This document shows, piece by piece, positions 39,601 through 54,600 of a DNA stretch of 64,000 nucleotides. This DNA comes from Hydractinia symbiolongicarpus (lineage: Eukaryota > Cnidaria > Hydrozoa > Anthoathecata > Hydractiniidae). The translations under genes and the position numbers were made by a program. A model generated the notes under the pieces. The model saw only the letters and a list, made by a program, of their open reading frames with translations, did not search any database and was not told the DNA's origin. Positions within the stretch are counted from its first letter, which is position 1, and each line of letters opens with the position of its first letter. The stretch is from assembly GCF_029227915.1 (NCBI RefSeq), contig NC_079888.1:6631001-6695000 (forward strand), given 5' to 3'.

Positions 39601-42600
39601 GATCATTATTCTCAGCTTGTTCAGTGATAGTTGATTCACTACTCAATTCATCAGTTGCTGGTGTTTCCAAAGATGTATCTGCCATCAAAAATGCCTTTCT
39701 TTTCGGAGCTAGCTTATCTCGCTGCTGTTTCCATAGCAATGTCTGCTCGCGTATTATAGCATCTTTTACATCTGAAAGTAGTTTCTCTTCATCTTTCTGA
39801 AAAAATTCCTCTCGGCTTTCAGATAAATCCAACCGTTTTTTTTGCCAGCTTGAAATGTCGTCTGCTAAATTATTATGTTGGGCTACAACTAAATTGCAGT
39901 CACTCATTTGTTCAACATCAGCTTTAATGAGAGTAACTTTAATTGGTTTCGCTTCAACAAACACAATTGCTTCTGGTTGCTTCTCCCTTAATGGTATATT
40001 TGACATCTCAACATCTGATTTTTCAGATCTGACTTCATCAATGACGTCATGTCCTTGTGTGATAGTAGTAGTAATGTCTTGCATAATAGGCGATACATAA
40101 TCAGCTTCTTCTTCGTGATCTGTTACGGTGGCAGCATGTAAATTTTCTCGTTCCACACAAAAAATTGCTTCATTTACAACTTCTGTTGTTTCATTACCTT
40201 GAATTTTCTTTTTGCTCTGTGCTGCTTGGCTGCTGTCTGTGTATTCAGAACGTTTCTCTTCCTCATTGTCAGTTACTGTAACAAGATAGGTTTCAGACTC
40301 CTTATGAACGACCACTTCATTAACAACTTCTGTGCTTTCATCCACTTGTAATGGCTTATTACTTGTTCTTGAAACATCGCTTAATTTCTCTTCTTCGCTA
40401 TCAGTAATAGCTGCAATATGGGACATATTTGACTGCACAGCTACTTCTTTCCCAGTCTCATAATCTTGTGTGTTAGATTGTGCTTCAACAGAAACAATCT
40501 GTTCAGGTTGCCTTTCTTCTTCACTATCCGTAATAACCGCAGTGAAGGAATTGTTTGTTTCAACGTGAACAGTCACTTCATTGATATGTTGCTCAGTAAT
40601 TTCCTTCCTCGATACTGCAACGTTGTAATCAATGCTTGAATCAACAACAGGTATTGTTTCTTCTTTAACTTCCGTCATATCTACTGGTTTCATCTCTTGT
40701 ACAACATATGTATCCTTACGAACTAAATCGTTTTGTTTTTCCAACTTAGGCAACTCTATTGTTTCCTGTTCTTCCTCAATTGTTGCAACTTTCTCAGGTA
40801 GAGACTTTGTGGGTAATGGAGTTTCTGGTGGAAGCACGTAGAATCGACTACAATAGAATAAGATATAAAACAAACTAATTATATCTTGTTACTGAGTTGG
40901 ATGGCAAAGACTTAGATACAAGCAAGCATGGAAATTAAAGATGCTATAATGCATTGAGTAAAAATTACCTTGATGTATAAACAGGACTTGGCAATTTTCC
41001 TGGTAACATCCCAATTGCTCGGATGAATTGAATACCTCCATGCGTGAGGCTAATTCCTTCTCTTTGGTTGTAAATCTAAAAACAGTTCATAACATTAAAA
41101 ATTCAGAAAAAAAATAAGAAAAATAAAAACCATTCTCACTTGACATCATTATGATGGGAGGTTAAAATACAAGTAAAATGAAGAAAGAACAAAATGGAAA
41201 GAAATATCGAATTGTGTTTGGTATTCTTGTTTTGGTGCAACAGACAAAGTTATCCTACCTTTGTTTGTTTCGACAATAAAGTTGGAATTGAGCCGTCTGT
41301 TGTGTAATAAATTTCAGCTTTTTTAACATCATGTGTCAGGTGAATAGTATGACCTATTTCAACCTATGAAAGAAAAAAATAGCGACGTGTTCACAAAGGA
41401 GAGTGTTGAATACTTTCATGTAAACCATCAAAATGTTTCAAACACTAATGAAAATAAAGGGTATACATACACTTCCACCGTCCATTTCATTGGTAGCAAT
41501 CGCTGGAGATTTTATTATTTCACCTGTGTGAAAAAGTTATATAAAAACGTTGGAATGTTTTTTACGTGAGCCCTTTAAAGCTTTACGTTATTGCTAAAAT
41601 AAGTACTCCTTGCCCAATGTAGCAAAAGATAAAAAACAATAAACAACGTTGTCATATTTCTAATCTGAACTTTCTTGTAAAGGATGAAATAAAATCTTTT
41701 TCGTTAAACATTCAATGTGCTTAAATGAATTCCAGCAAAATAAAAATCACTGAAGCGTCTGTCTGACATTGGACAAATGACCAAAATGAAAATGCACTTT
41801 TCCTTGCGTAAAAAGTTATAGTACAGTTCTCACAGCCTCAACACGAAAAACTCGAAATTCATTACGGTTTATAGCCTAATTTTGGGTATATCAAATTGCC
41901 CCCGATACAAAAATTCATCCTTAGTTAGTTTAGAGAAAATCTTTCCTTCATTTTATATGCAACAATAATGAACTTACTTGTGGCAGCTACATACACCATG
42001 CATTCAAACGAACTGTGTTTTGACTGAATTAATACATTAAAGATGCCAGCATCAGCAAAATAAAACACTCTTCCGGTATGTGGAAGGAACATGTTTTCAA
42101 TTGGAATTACCTATGAAGTTAGTTGACAAATATAAGTGTAGGTAAATATATATGTGAAATAATCATTAACAGATTAAAAAATAATTAAAATGAAACTAAT
42201 CATCAGAATTATTTAGTGGAGGAAGAGCAGTGACTTAGTTACAGAGTTTGTTCATCATGTAATGCCACTTATGACAGTCATAAAATTCACATCCCCTTCC
42301 TGCTGCCTACTCGGATTGCTGATAATGTTTTTGGAATGTATTTCAGGTGAAAATGATAGCTGCATGGGAAGTATAATTACAATAAAAATTCGGCCACTGT
42401 AGTGGGACTTCATTGTGCAGTGACTATGATCTAGAGAGAGAGGTAGATTATGTAAAAATAATAACATACCTCTCCATTGCTAGTTACTGTCCATTTCCAT
42501 GCATCTTCTTTTGAAGATGAATAGTTAAACAAAACCTCTTTACCCTGCATATTCAAAATTAAAAAATGTTTAATAATACAATATTTTCATATCTTCATAT

Positions 42601-45600
42601 ATAGATATACTCGTTAAGGAATATTTTCAGGTAAGCAAAACATACCTTCTCGATGTTAATAGACGCATGTCTTGATGTCTGATTCATTAAACTTAATATG
42701 AACTGATCTCGAGTTGTATCAACGAGAACAGTACTCCAGATACCGGGTGGAGCATAATCAGATTCTTCCTATAAATGTTTTTAGAAAATCTAATTAATTT
42801 GAACTTCAATAACATTAGGTACAGATGGTTGGATACTTATTTCATCAAAAAAATGTGATGCAGATAGATACATACACTCATTTGTTTTGTCAGGGATGAA
42901 CAGTTGTAGTGGTAGACTCCTTTCGTTGGATAAACTTGACCAAAGCAACGTCTGAATAAAAAGAGATAGGTAAAGATATGAAAGTTTCAACTAAACATCA
43001 TATCTGTAAGTCAGCATCTAATAAAGAGCTAAAAGTTAATTCTATTCGGTTCGGGTAAAATTTTAGCAATAAATTTTTGCTTGTGTCAGCACTTTTTCTG
43101 TGACGTCATCGAAAGCTTGAAATTTGATCAAAATACTGTTATCCATTTAAAATTCAATTACATTAGTTTTAGAGCGAATTCTTTAATTCTGTTTGAAGTT
43201 TCTGAAAGCTAAATAAAAGTTATTTAACATGTATTCCCGTTTTAGCATAGTTCGCCTAAAAAAATCCGGAACATTGCCGGAAAATCCGTTTTTTCCTGAT
43301 TTTAGATTAAAATACGAGAAAATTGGGAGAAGACCGAAAAGGGGTAAAGTTTCTAATTTAGTTGACTTACAAGCATAATGCGTTTGGAATAAGAGAATTA
43401 ACTGTATACAAGTTACGAGAGTTGAAGATGTTTTGTCTATTCTTTTCAACCTTGAAATCGTGATAACATCAAAACTTTTACCTAGCTGAAAACAAGATCT
43501 CATCTTCTTCAGTTTCATGATCTTCGTCAAAGGGCACTAAAGAGCTAGCTACTCCTTTGGGCCACATCCAACATACAATATCATTCGCTGATGCCACAAC
43601 TGGGTCAGGTTGTATTCTCTTTCGAGTTACTTGCAGTTTGTGAAGCTAAGAAGATTTTAAAACTATATTTGCCACAGCCTGATGAGCACATAGTCATAAT
43701 TAACAAGAAAAACCCCTCAATAAAACCAAAAACAGGATTCAAAATTATTTTTTTTGTAAATCACTTTAGCAAATTCTGCAACAGAAAGGCCTCCAGAAAT
43801 ACCCCAAAACAGAAGACTATCCACAATTATTTATTTAAAATAGGAAAGTGATAATTGTAGCAATATGGAAAAATAAATTAGGGGACAAAGAAAGTTGCAG
43901 TACGCAGGTTGAACCAAACTTCTGTCATGATATTCAACATATAAGCTGATTTTTTTTAGATGTTTCGTTTAGGAATTTTGACAGGACTTAATTTAAAAAA
44001 TACTCACAACAGGATCAGAATTCACAATGATGGAACCAACTGGATTCTGCTCTGGGCCAATACTAAAATGAATACATTAAACATATAACATGCTAATATA
44101 TAGCAAAGGATTGAAGAAATTTATGGCATGTGATTAAAGAACTTTAAATTCAAATCTATACCTCTGAAATGCAAATGTTCCAGTTTGATTCATTTGGATG
44201 ACATATGCACCATTATTTAACTGTACAGGACAGTCAATGGGTAGTCGTTTCTCTTGTAATTTGGAAAACTCAATCTAAAAGGTTTACATACTTTTAAGTT
44301 CCAACGATAACTGCTACAGGAGCTAGTTATCCAGCTAAGACAACCCTTTAACAAACAAAAAAGAAATGGTGGAGAAAAGAATCTTACAGGTTTTATACTG
44401 TTTGTTGATTTGGTATTGTGCCATTTCCACCAAATAAAATCTCCCTTTGATACTTTTAAAGCATGTGGAACGAATTCAGTATCTTTAACTTTGATCTCGT
44501 AATGCTGATAAGAGAGAAATGCAAATGTTGAAAAATGGCAAAAAATGCAAACGTCTATTTTGTCTGTTCACGCAGTCATGTTAACAGACATACAAATTTT
44601 TTAAGCACAAAATAGCAATAAAGTAAACTACGACTTTGTGCTAGAAATGCATAAAATATATTCAAAATGTGTACAGTACGAAATTTTTCATGGATTTTTC
44701 TACTGGCTAGGGACTAGTCTGTAATAATTTAATGAAACATGTTTTTTCAATTAGAAATGTTGAAAATGTAGATCGAAAAGTGATAAATAGATCCAACCTT
44801 AGGAAACGGTTGGCTGATTAAGCAACACCACTTCACATCATCACTTTTCTCATCTAAACATGACTTGTAAGTTTCCAAACCACTACTGGTCATCACGCAG
44901 GAATACACACCAGCTTGTGTTACGCTTTGAAGAAACGATTTGTCTAGTGTACAACAATCTTTTTTCATGTCTTTATCAGCTGCTGTGTTTGTAACTTTCG
45001 AAAGTAAGAAATTCTCTTCTACATCAGTGTCTCTCCATGTCCACCAAATTCTATCACCAACATTGATAGATCCAAGAGCTACAAAAGTTTAAAAACAAAA
45101 GTCAATATCGTACAGGAATAACACCATACATTAAACCACTGATATAAGAAATAATATAAAATCAACATTATTTATCTTACCAGGCCTCGAAATTTATAAC
45201 CAAAATTTCGATTTTAACCGGGTATTGTAATTTGATTGCATAAATTAGTTTATAATACTAAGAGATTTGACCAGTTCTGTGGGTTTCATAATTTTTTAAC
45301 CAAGATATTACAATAAAATCTCTTACTTTTATTTCAATTTTATTCCCCTTGTGAAAACATAATAAAAACTACAACAGATTAATCACTGGTTGTGGTGTTA
45401 CTTTAGGTTCCCTTTCCAAGATAATTTGTAACCTTCTCAAAACTGGTTATCACAAAATACCAAGGGCTGCTCAAAATGTCCTATATTGCTAAAACAAGCA
45501 TATGTTTCTTTTTATTATAAATACAATTACCTGGCATGAATTCTTGTTTCGAAACTCTAACAACATGTTGTTGATTTGTTGCTCTTACAGCCACGACACA

Positions 45601-48600
45601 TCTCACTGCTGGTGACTCCTTATCACATATTTCAAACACACCAACATCTTGGAAAACATACGCAAGTACACCTGAAGCTGAAGGTTCACTGGCATCATCT
45701 AGCATAATATCACTGATATCAGCACTATCTGGTATTCCTGGTTGACAAATTCTTCTAATAGTTATTGAATGAGAGTCCAGGTTTGGTTCTTTTGATCCAG
45801 CTTTCCACTGAACCCATACTCTCTCCCCTTTGGAAATATCAAACATTGCATGGGAAAAGCCACCATCTTTCAGTTCAACAAAGTGTTCTCGTTTTTTCTC
45901 CAAAACTTGCACAACACAAGTTGCATTATGATTACCCTCTCCAACTATTTCCGTCATAAAGTAATAAATACCAGGTTGTGAAAAAGTTTTAAAGTATGTT
46001 CCACTGCGAAGTGGGTTTCCACCCTTCTGGACAATAGAATATCCACCATGAACGACACAGTAAGTTGATTCGACAACTGTATGAGCAATAGCACAACGAC
46101 TCCAAACCCATCTCACAGTATCTCCTTTGTATAGACGTATCATAGGCTTAGAAAATCCTTTGTCTGTCACATTAATATCAGTAAAAGGTTTTTGTTTAAC
46201 GACAACTTTTAAAGGTTTGTGCGACGCAAATTGGAACAAATAATCATTTGCCAAACTGAATTCCTGGGTCCATGTTTGAGTTGCTTGCAAAACGTTACTG
46301 CTATGAAAGCCTCCTATAACCTCTTGTAAGTGACCTTTGTTTTTGTAAACTTGTTGTACTGGATAATTTATCAAATGCTCTGCTTCTGGTTCAAGCTGAA
46401 ATGTTATGGATTCTCCTTCAAATATCACGACAGAATCGGGTTTGAATTTAGATGAAGTAATAGCAACAATTTTCCCTGTTTTATCCATAGCTCCAACGTG
46501 TTCTTTTTGTTTAATAACATACGACTTTGGTTCAACTGAACTTTCTTCGTTTAGTTTCTTTGACGAATGTCTTTCTGATAATTCATCGTTAAGTAATTCT
46601 TTGCTGGACTTGTGTTGACGTTGCAAAACCACCTCATCTCCCGAAGAAGCTGTTGTTGATAAGTACTCGGGTGGCATAACCCAAAACCGTCTACAAAAAG
46701 AAATGAGATGAACCTTGTAACCTTCAGAAAGAACACGAAACCAAAACGCAAGATTTAAACAAAAATACGTGTTAAATTAATAATAACTACAATGCTTTAT
46801 TTTACCTCGATGTTAAAACTTTACTTGGCAAGTTCCCTTTGATCATTGCTACAGCTCTTACAAACAACAGACCTGGATGTTCAAGTTTCACTCCTTCTTC
46901 TGCACTGTACCTCTTTGTGTTAGGATCACCCGCAATTGGTGTAGTACCATCAGTAGTGTAATAGACTTCGGCATCATCTGCATCAGCAGATAAGAAGACT
47001 GTGTGTCCTTCTCTTACATTGCCACCATTTCTCTTTGATATGATTTCTGGCACTGCTGTCTCCTCATCTAAAGAATTTGAATACTAATCTTCAACGAATC
47101 TTCATGTATGGAGAAACAAGAGTTTTAGACATAAAAAGGTAAAATAAAGGCATAACCTAAGTAGCATATCGTTATTTATTTTTTAAAGAATATACCTGAT
47201 TCTGCAACATGAACAGCGCATTCATATTTTCCGTATGATGACTTTACGTCAACTTTGTAAACACCTATTTCCATGAAGGAAAATAATCTTCCAGTTTGTG
47301 GAATGAAGATATTTCCAATATCAATAAGCTCTCCATTATCTTGTCTTGTAATCGACCATTGCCATGTGTCTTCACTATCTTTGTTATATGTAAACAGAAT
47401 GTCTTTTCCCTGTAATGGTAACAAGGAATATTTACACCAATGGACCAAAAGATTCTTTGTTGATATAGAGTGAAAGACTTTGCTTATTTTGTCCAGAAAT
47501 AAATACCTACTTTGATAATATGTATTGTATCTTGTCTGAACAACTTTGGGTCCACATCCTTAATGATAGTATCAGTTGCAGAGGTATCTACAAGTACTGT
47601 ACTCCACACATCGTCTGGTGCATATTCTGAATATTTGTCTTGTTTTGTTAATGACACACATGTGTAGTGGTACACACCGGGTGATGTGAAACGTTGACTA
47701 TGACATCGTCTGTCGGACAAAAATATAATCAATTTAAAAAAATACAAGGACATACAGTAACAATGATTTACTGGACATTTAAAAACACAAGCTGTTGTAC
47801 AAACATTGAGACCTACACTTCTAATTTTAATTTGTGTAACCTGTAGTAGCAATGTCTAATTTTTTCAAAATACCTGGATGTGAATAATACATTCTCATCC
47901 TCTTCTTCCTCTTCTTTAAATTCAGCAATAGAACTTAATATATTTTTTGGCCACATCCAACATATAATATCGCCTGTGCGTGCAACAACAGGATCAGGTC
48001 TTATCCCTTTTGGCGACACTTGAACCTTTATGACTTCTTCTTTTAATTCAACAATTACTGCCATGTGTAATGTGTTTGTAGTGCCAATACTGAAACAAAA
48101 ATAATGTTATTAAAGAGTGAAATTAAAAAACAAATCATGGTAATAAAAAAACTCAGAACATTGAAACTCTAAACAGATAGAGGTGTTCTCAACTAGACAA
48201 CCACCTAAGATATCAAACTTATTCTCATATTGAACACTAAGCAGAAAGGATCGATTCACAGTAGTTTCTGCATGATCAGAATTTGAAATCAGGTTCATAT
48301 CTAATGACAACAATTATGATCTACAAAAAAGCTCTTGATCGATTTACTTTTCATCATTTAGCAAAATACAGCAAAAATCAAAAATACCTTCTAAAGTTGT
48401 AGGTTCCTGTTTCATCAAACTTCATCATATAAGCACCAGTACGTTCTTGCATTGGACAGTCCATCTCTGAGAACTCTAACGGCTCATCACTGACACTTAC
48501 CTGTCATTAAAAAAAGACAGAAAACAGTTTTAAAATCACAGTTAATTAACACTGAAGAGGTATAAAAAAGCCATAGTTACATAAAAAATATAATCAGACT

Positions 48601-51600
48601 TTGACATTGTCATTAATAACCTTCATTTTCAAACAGAAATTACTTCAAAAATAGGCAAACTTTGAAACAAAAAAATTAATACACCTTTTATCATTTTCAA
48701 GTATCGTATTCTTTTATTCAATCCAAAACTCACCTGTTCCAAGCCAGTTACAGATTTAGTTCCTGTCCATTTCCACCATACAATATCACCTTGTTTGGCT
48801 TGAACTGATGTTGGAGAAAAACCTGTTTCTTTTAACTTTACTTCATGATGTCTAGCTGCAGGCTGTGATACAAGACAACAATATTTCTGTTCAGCATTGC
48901 CATTTTTAAGTTCAGAAGAGGTGAACGTTTCTAAATATACAAAACAATAATACTTTTAGTAACATTATTAAGAAAATCAATGTTTTTAGAAACAGAGGCA
49001 GAATTGTGTCAGTGCACCGACACCTACCTGTTCCCTCTGTGCATAGAGAAATGTGTATGTAAAGTTATATAGATGCAACTGTCTTTACTGTCGATTTTTT
49101 GGAATGATACATACATAAGGAACATATTTTTTAACAAAAATTTCTGGCAATCAAATGAATAGTTTAAATTGAATTTTTATCTTTAAAGCATCGTCATAAG
49201 TTACAACAATCTAAGAATTTACAAATTGATCTTGATGGTAAAAGCAACACATGAATTTTAATATTAACATCAGGGAGCTTAAAAAATGCAAAACTGTAGT
49301 CGTCAGGTTTTTCATCTATAATTTAATGTCTGCTATATTGAGCATGATGTAATGAGTCTGCATCATGAAATGGGCCTGGGACATTCCGTTGTACCAAATC
49401 CCAAAATTTGTGGCTAATTTGAGTAAATAGATTATGTCTTTTAACTTGATAATGCAAGCTACAGCATTTACATGAAATTGAATGAATTATTTGTACGTTG
49501 TAAAGAATATGAATGTTTATATAAAATATTCATCAAGAATAAAAGGAGATAAATTGTTGTGAAACTTCTACACTTGTTAATCAACATCACTTAGTACAGT
49601 TACACTAAAAATTTCTCTTTATCTCAAATATAATTTAAATAACACCAGGACATAAACCTCATATGCATACAGATCATTTTAGAGTTTTTTCTCATTTATT
49701 TCTAAGGTTTCCTGTTTAATGTGTACGTTAGCATTTTCATGTTCCTTTAGAATCAGTATATTTCCTTAATTACTTTTCCAATGTATCATTGGCTTAAAAA
49801 AACATGCAGCAGAATGGATTTTTTAACAGATATGTCAAGTTTAAGGAGCAATTTGTTGTAACTTTTAAAAAAACAAATAATTTCCACTCACCAAGACCAC
49901 ACTGGTCTAACACAGCAGAATATACACCAACAGTTTTTAAAATAGTTTCAAATACTGGTTCTGGTGTAAGACAACAAGATGGATCTTTTTTGCTTTCACC
50001 AAACTCATCTTGTTTGATCTTGAGTAACTTAAAGTCGTCTTTTATATCCATGCCATTCCAAGTCCACCAAATTCTGTCTCCCTGCATCACTGATCCAAGT
50101 GCTGTAAAAAAATTTAGTTACTCTCTATACGCTTTTGAAAACAATACATTTTAGTAAGGTACTTTTAATGCAACTGAATTTTAGAAGATTTCTCAGTAAC
50201 AGATCTCTTACTACGAAAAATCTTTTAATAAATACATTAGGGCTGAACTGAGAACATACCAGGAACAAATTCTTCGTTAGTTATTTTCACAACATGTTGC
50301 TTTGGTGCTGGTTTCACAATCAAAACACATTTTAAATGTGGTCTTTCACCATCTAAGATTTCGTAGATACCAGGATTAACAAACATTTGTGAGAATAAAC
50401 CAGCTGGACGAGCAGGGTATGAATCTTCTGCAATGACGTTATCCTTGATAATATAAACATAAATTAAAATGGGAAACCTTTATCCTAATTACAAAGTAAG
50501 TAAAATATCTGGTAGTTTTAACGCCCTTGGGAATTTCGTCCTAAAGGCTCCTTCCCTTCGACTGTAACTATGTTACATTACCTCTGTTTATTTACATCTT
50601 GAGACACTTTTGTGTTTTTTTAAAGATTGTGTTTTCCGCGGAAAATTAAAATAAGCTCCCAAATAGAGCTTATGATAAATAATATGTATCTATGTATCTA
50701 CCTATTAGAAAAAATTGTTTAATTAGATGGTGGAATCAGTTATAACATATATCTAATATCTAATACCTTAACTTAAAAAAAATATTCATAACTGATCAGA
50801 AATGCTTTACACTTTTGTTCGAGCTGTTGTAGAAAATGTGGAAAATTAAGAGCAGCAATATTAATCCTGCTTAGGAGGTTCAAAAGAAAGACACAAGGAC
50901 TCTTTGACATGATAAAAACAATTGTGGTGATCAATTAGAATTAAATTTTAAATTCAGAATACCTGCAGACATTCTTATAAGTTTTTTTAGAGCAAAACTG
51001 ACAAAATTGACAAGGACAAAGGACTTTTAAACAGTTTTCAGAACAATAACTACGTTGTAAGTTTCAAACACATTATCCTTTTTCATGTCAATATATTTTT
51101 ATTTTTAAGTGTTCACAAGCACATTTTATAAGGAAAAAATGGTATAACAACCTGCTGACAATTAGATTTGACCAGAATTTATTTTCTTAGACAGTTCAAG
51201 ACATTTTTGCAAAAATCTGGCAAAATCCATGGACATTCCAGGACTTCCCAGGGTGAAAAACAAATCCAGACTTTCAGAATTTTCTAAGGCCGTCATATAT
51301 GAAAAAAGTTAAAGTGCCATTCACTTTAAAGAAATGCATTCGTTCTCAGGTTTCTATTGTAACTGTCCTTTTCTGAAAAAAATTGACTTACTTCTTCTAT
51401 GTCTAGTTGTAAACCAAGTTCACAAATCCTTTTGACTAAAACTGAATGCATAGTAGTAGATGATGTCTTGCTTTGCCTCCAGTGTATCCAGACTCGATCT
51501 CCAGCAAGTATTTCATAGAGTGCATGGGTGAACCCAATGTCTTTGATGTCAAGAATGTGCTCTCTAAAGATTTAAAACTTGAGAAGTAAACATATCTCAA

Positions 51601-54600
51601 AGTCAAATATAGGATTATAATAACGTAAAATCAAACCGTCTACAGAAATTTCTTATCAAACTTCAACACTGCAACAAAAGTTTAACACAACTCTACCACC
51701 AAAAGTTTACCTTGATTTTTCGACCACCTGTACAACGCAAAATGCTCTTTCCACATTTATCGACTGTGTTTGGAAAAAATATATTCCAGGAATATTAAAT
51801 GTTTGAAAATAAGTTCCATTGTAAGATGGTTCTTGACGGCTTTCAAAAGCTTGGTAACCACCATGGTCCATACAATACCTAAAAGATGTCATTGTTTGTA
51901 GTGATAAATGAAAAACTGTGATTATGAATGAGTTGTTTTTAATATTCATACAGGATACAATATTCATACAGGATACACAGAGCTATTGTCAGAAAAAATG
52001 GTTCTATTCTATTGTGTTGTATGTAAAGTTACTCCAAAAAGTCCAAATACCAATTGAGTTTTACATAATAAAGGTGTACCGTCTTTCAGTTATATTATGT
52101 CGTTCGCTGCAATTTTTCCATGTCCAGCGAACCGTGTCCCCTTTGTAGAGACGAACTACTGCCCCTGCAAAGCCTTCATCTGTTACTTTCACAACATGAA
52201 CTGGCTTTGGGTTGACAACTATTTTTAGCAAAGGATTATCACCACTAAAAACAAAAAGTTAATCTGGTTTTTAAATGTTAAAATCTCCTACCCACTTTGT
52301 TTTTCAAAAATAAATAAATGCATTATTGCCTGGCCAATCCTTGAACAGACCCTTTATTTTGTAAAAAAGCAAAGGTGTGGGGGAGGGGTAGTGAAGTTCA
52401 TTGGGACATGCGACGGGTCCTACACCATCTCCAAAATTGAAGAGCTTAAAAGTTCAGCAAATAGGTCAGGGAAATGATAATAATAAAACTAAGAAAGGGG
52501 GCATAAAGTGCTGTGTCCATATATTCTGGAGTTGCACTTAACCTAGTGCATTTGTATGAGAGACAAAGGATGAAATTAACATATTCTTTCTTGATGACGT
52601 CAGCATCTTTTGTGCGACATCATCAGCATTTCTGAAATCGGGGGAGACACTATTACCTATTAAAATCAAGTTTCAAAATGCAGGCAATTGTTAAAACCTA
52701 TCTTTCCGTTTTCGCACATAAAAATGTGGACTGGCAAAATCCAAAAAATCTAAATTTTTATATTGGAATGCAATCCAAAAAATTTGGAAAATGGATTTAA
52801 CAGGTTGAAAGACTTAGCCAAAATGTTTATAATTAAAAACATAAACACTATCCATACTCGTATGATCATTAGATAGAAATTTGTGGCAGTTTTCATTTCG
52901 GAGTTTAAAACGGTGGTTTTGAGCAATGGTTAATAATCTGTGACAAAAATATTCATAGTCACAAAGCTTCATGTCAATGAGCAAGTAATTTAAGATATAA
53001 TAAACTTTGAATTAGCTGCAAGCATTTTATGTTTATACCAAATAGGGTTAATTATGTTATATATTATTGGCGATTTTTCAAAACCACCATAGTAAAAAAT
53101 TTAAACTAAAACATTCTGAATAAATAATGACGTCTGAAACTTACACAAGTTATATACATTAACCATGTATATAGCTAGATTTATCACAAAGGCTGTATGC
53201 CACCCTGTGCTCTTGTACTTAAAAGGCTTTTAGGTTAACTATTTTTACCATTTGAAATAATAATCTCTTGCTAGATTTAATTCTTGACTCCATGTTCCGA
53301 GTGTTACAATTGGTTGCTCACTTGCAAAACCACCATCAACACGTAAACAAGTATCTCTGTCTCTGTATACCTATTTACAAAATTTGAATTACTAAATGCA
53401 GAAATGACAGTATGAGTATGACGACAGTATCAGTTATTCTGTAGATAAACAAACCACTGCAAGAAACTGTTGTGTCACATATTCACTCTTATGGTTCAGC
53501 ATGTTTATTATTAATAGTGCATGCTCTTTCCCTATAATTAATTACTATGTCGCCTGCGAGGATAGCATTGTCCCAAATGGTCAATTGCAACGTCACAGAT
53601 TTAAACTTCGTACCCAAGCTCTCTAAGTACTTAGAAGTCATCTAAATAACGTTTCAGGCCAAAATTGATATTTGTTTTCAAAAGAATTTGGCACAGTTAA
53701 CAAAAAAAGTATGCTGAACATAATGGTGACATCATAATTTTGATTTTTTGTCACCTAAATGTCATTTTAGGCCAAAATTTGTTCAAAAATTAAAACTACT
53801 TTATTCTCGACAAAAATTGGCACAGTTCACAAAAAAAGTATGCTGAACATAATGGTGACATCAAAATTTTGATTTTTTGTCACCTAAATGTCATTTTAGG
53901 CCAAAATTGGTCCAAAAATTAAAACTACTTATTTTCGACAAAATTGGGCACAGTTAACACAAAAAGTGTGTTGAACATGATGGTGACATCAAATATTTGA
54001 TTTTTTGTCACCTAAATGTCATTTTAGGCCAAAATTAGTTCAAAAATTAAAACTACTTTATATTCAACAAAATTGGGAACAGTTAACAAAAAAAGTATGC
54101 TGAACATGATGGTGACATCAAAATTTTGATTTTTTGTCACCTAAATGTCATTTTAGGCCAAAATTTGTTCAAAAATTAAAACTACTTCATTTTCGACAAA
54201 ATTGGGCACAGTTAACAAACAAAGTATGCTGAACATGGTGACATCATAAAATGGATTTTTTGTCAAGTAAATGACGTTTAAGACCATAAACGTTTTAATC
54301 GCGTGACTTTTAACCATGAATGATACGCTGTATTTTTTGTTAGCAGAAATTGTAGAATTGGGTTGCATTGTGTTTCATAGTTGTGCATTTTTAATAGCGA
54401 GATAGTTTATGCAGCACTTGCATTTTGTTCTTATTAGAATATTTCCTTATCTTATTTGAACATGTTCTTCTTTACTTACTTAACTACAATAAGTTCTTTC
54501 ATACACATTTTATCTACTAGTAAACATAAAGCCAGCTTGATATAAAATCTTGCGTATTAACTTACTTGGTATATCTCATGTTGTCCAACTTTTGATGTTA

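Noticed and set aside
53638-54265. CRISPR-like array
   Set aside because: Units are about 128 bp tandem copies with similar sequence throughout, not short repeats with unique spacers, and the host is eukaryotic.
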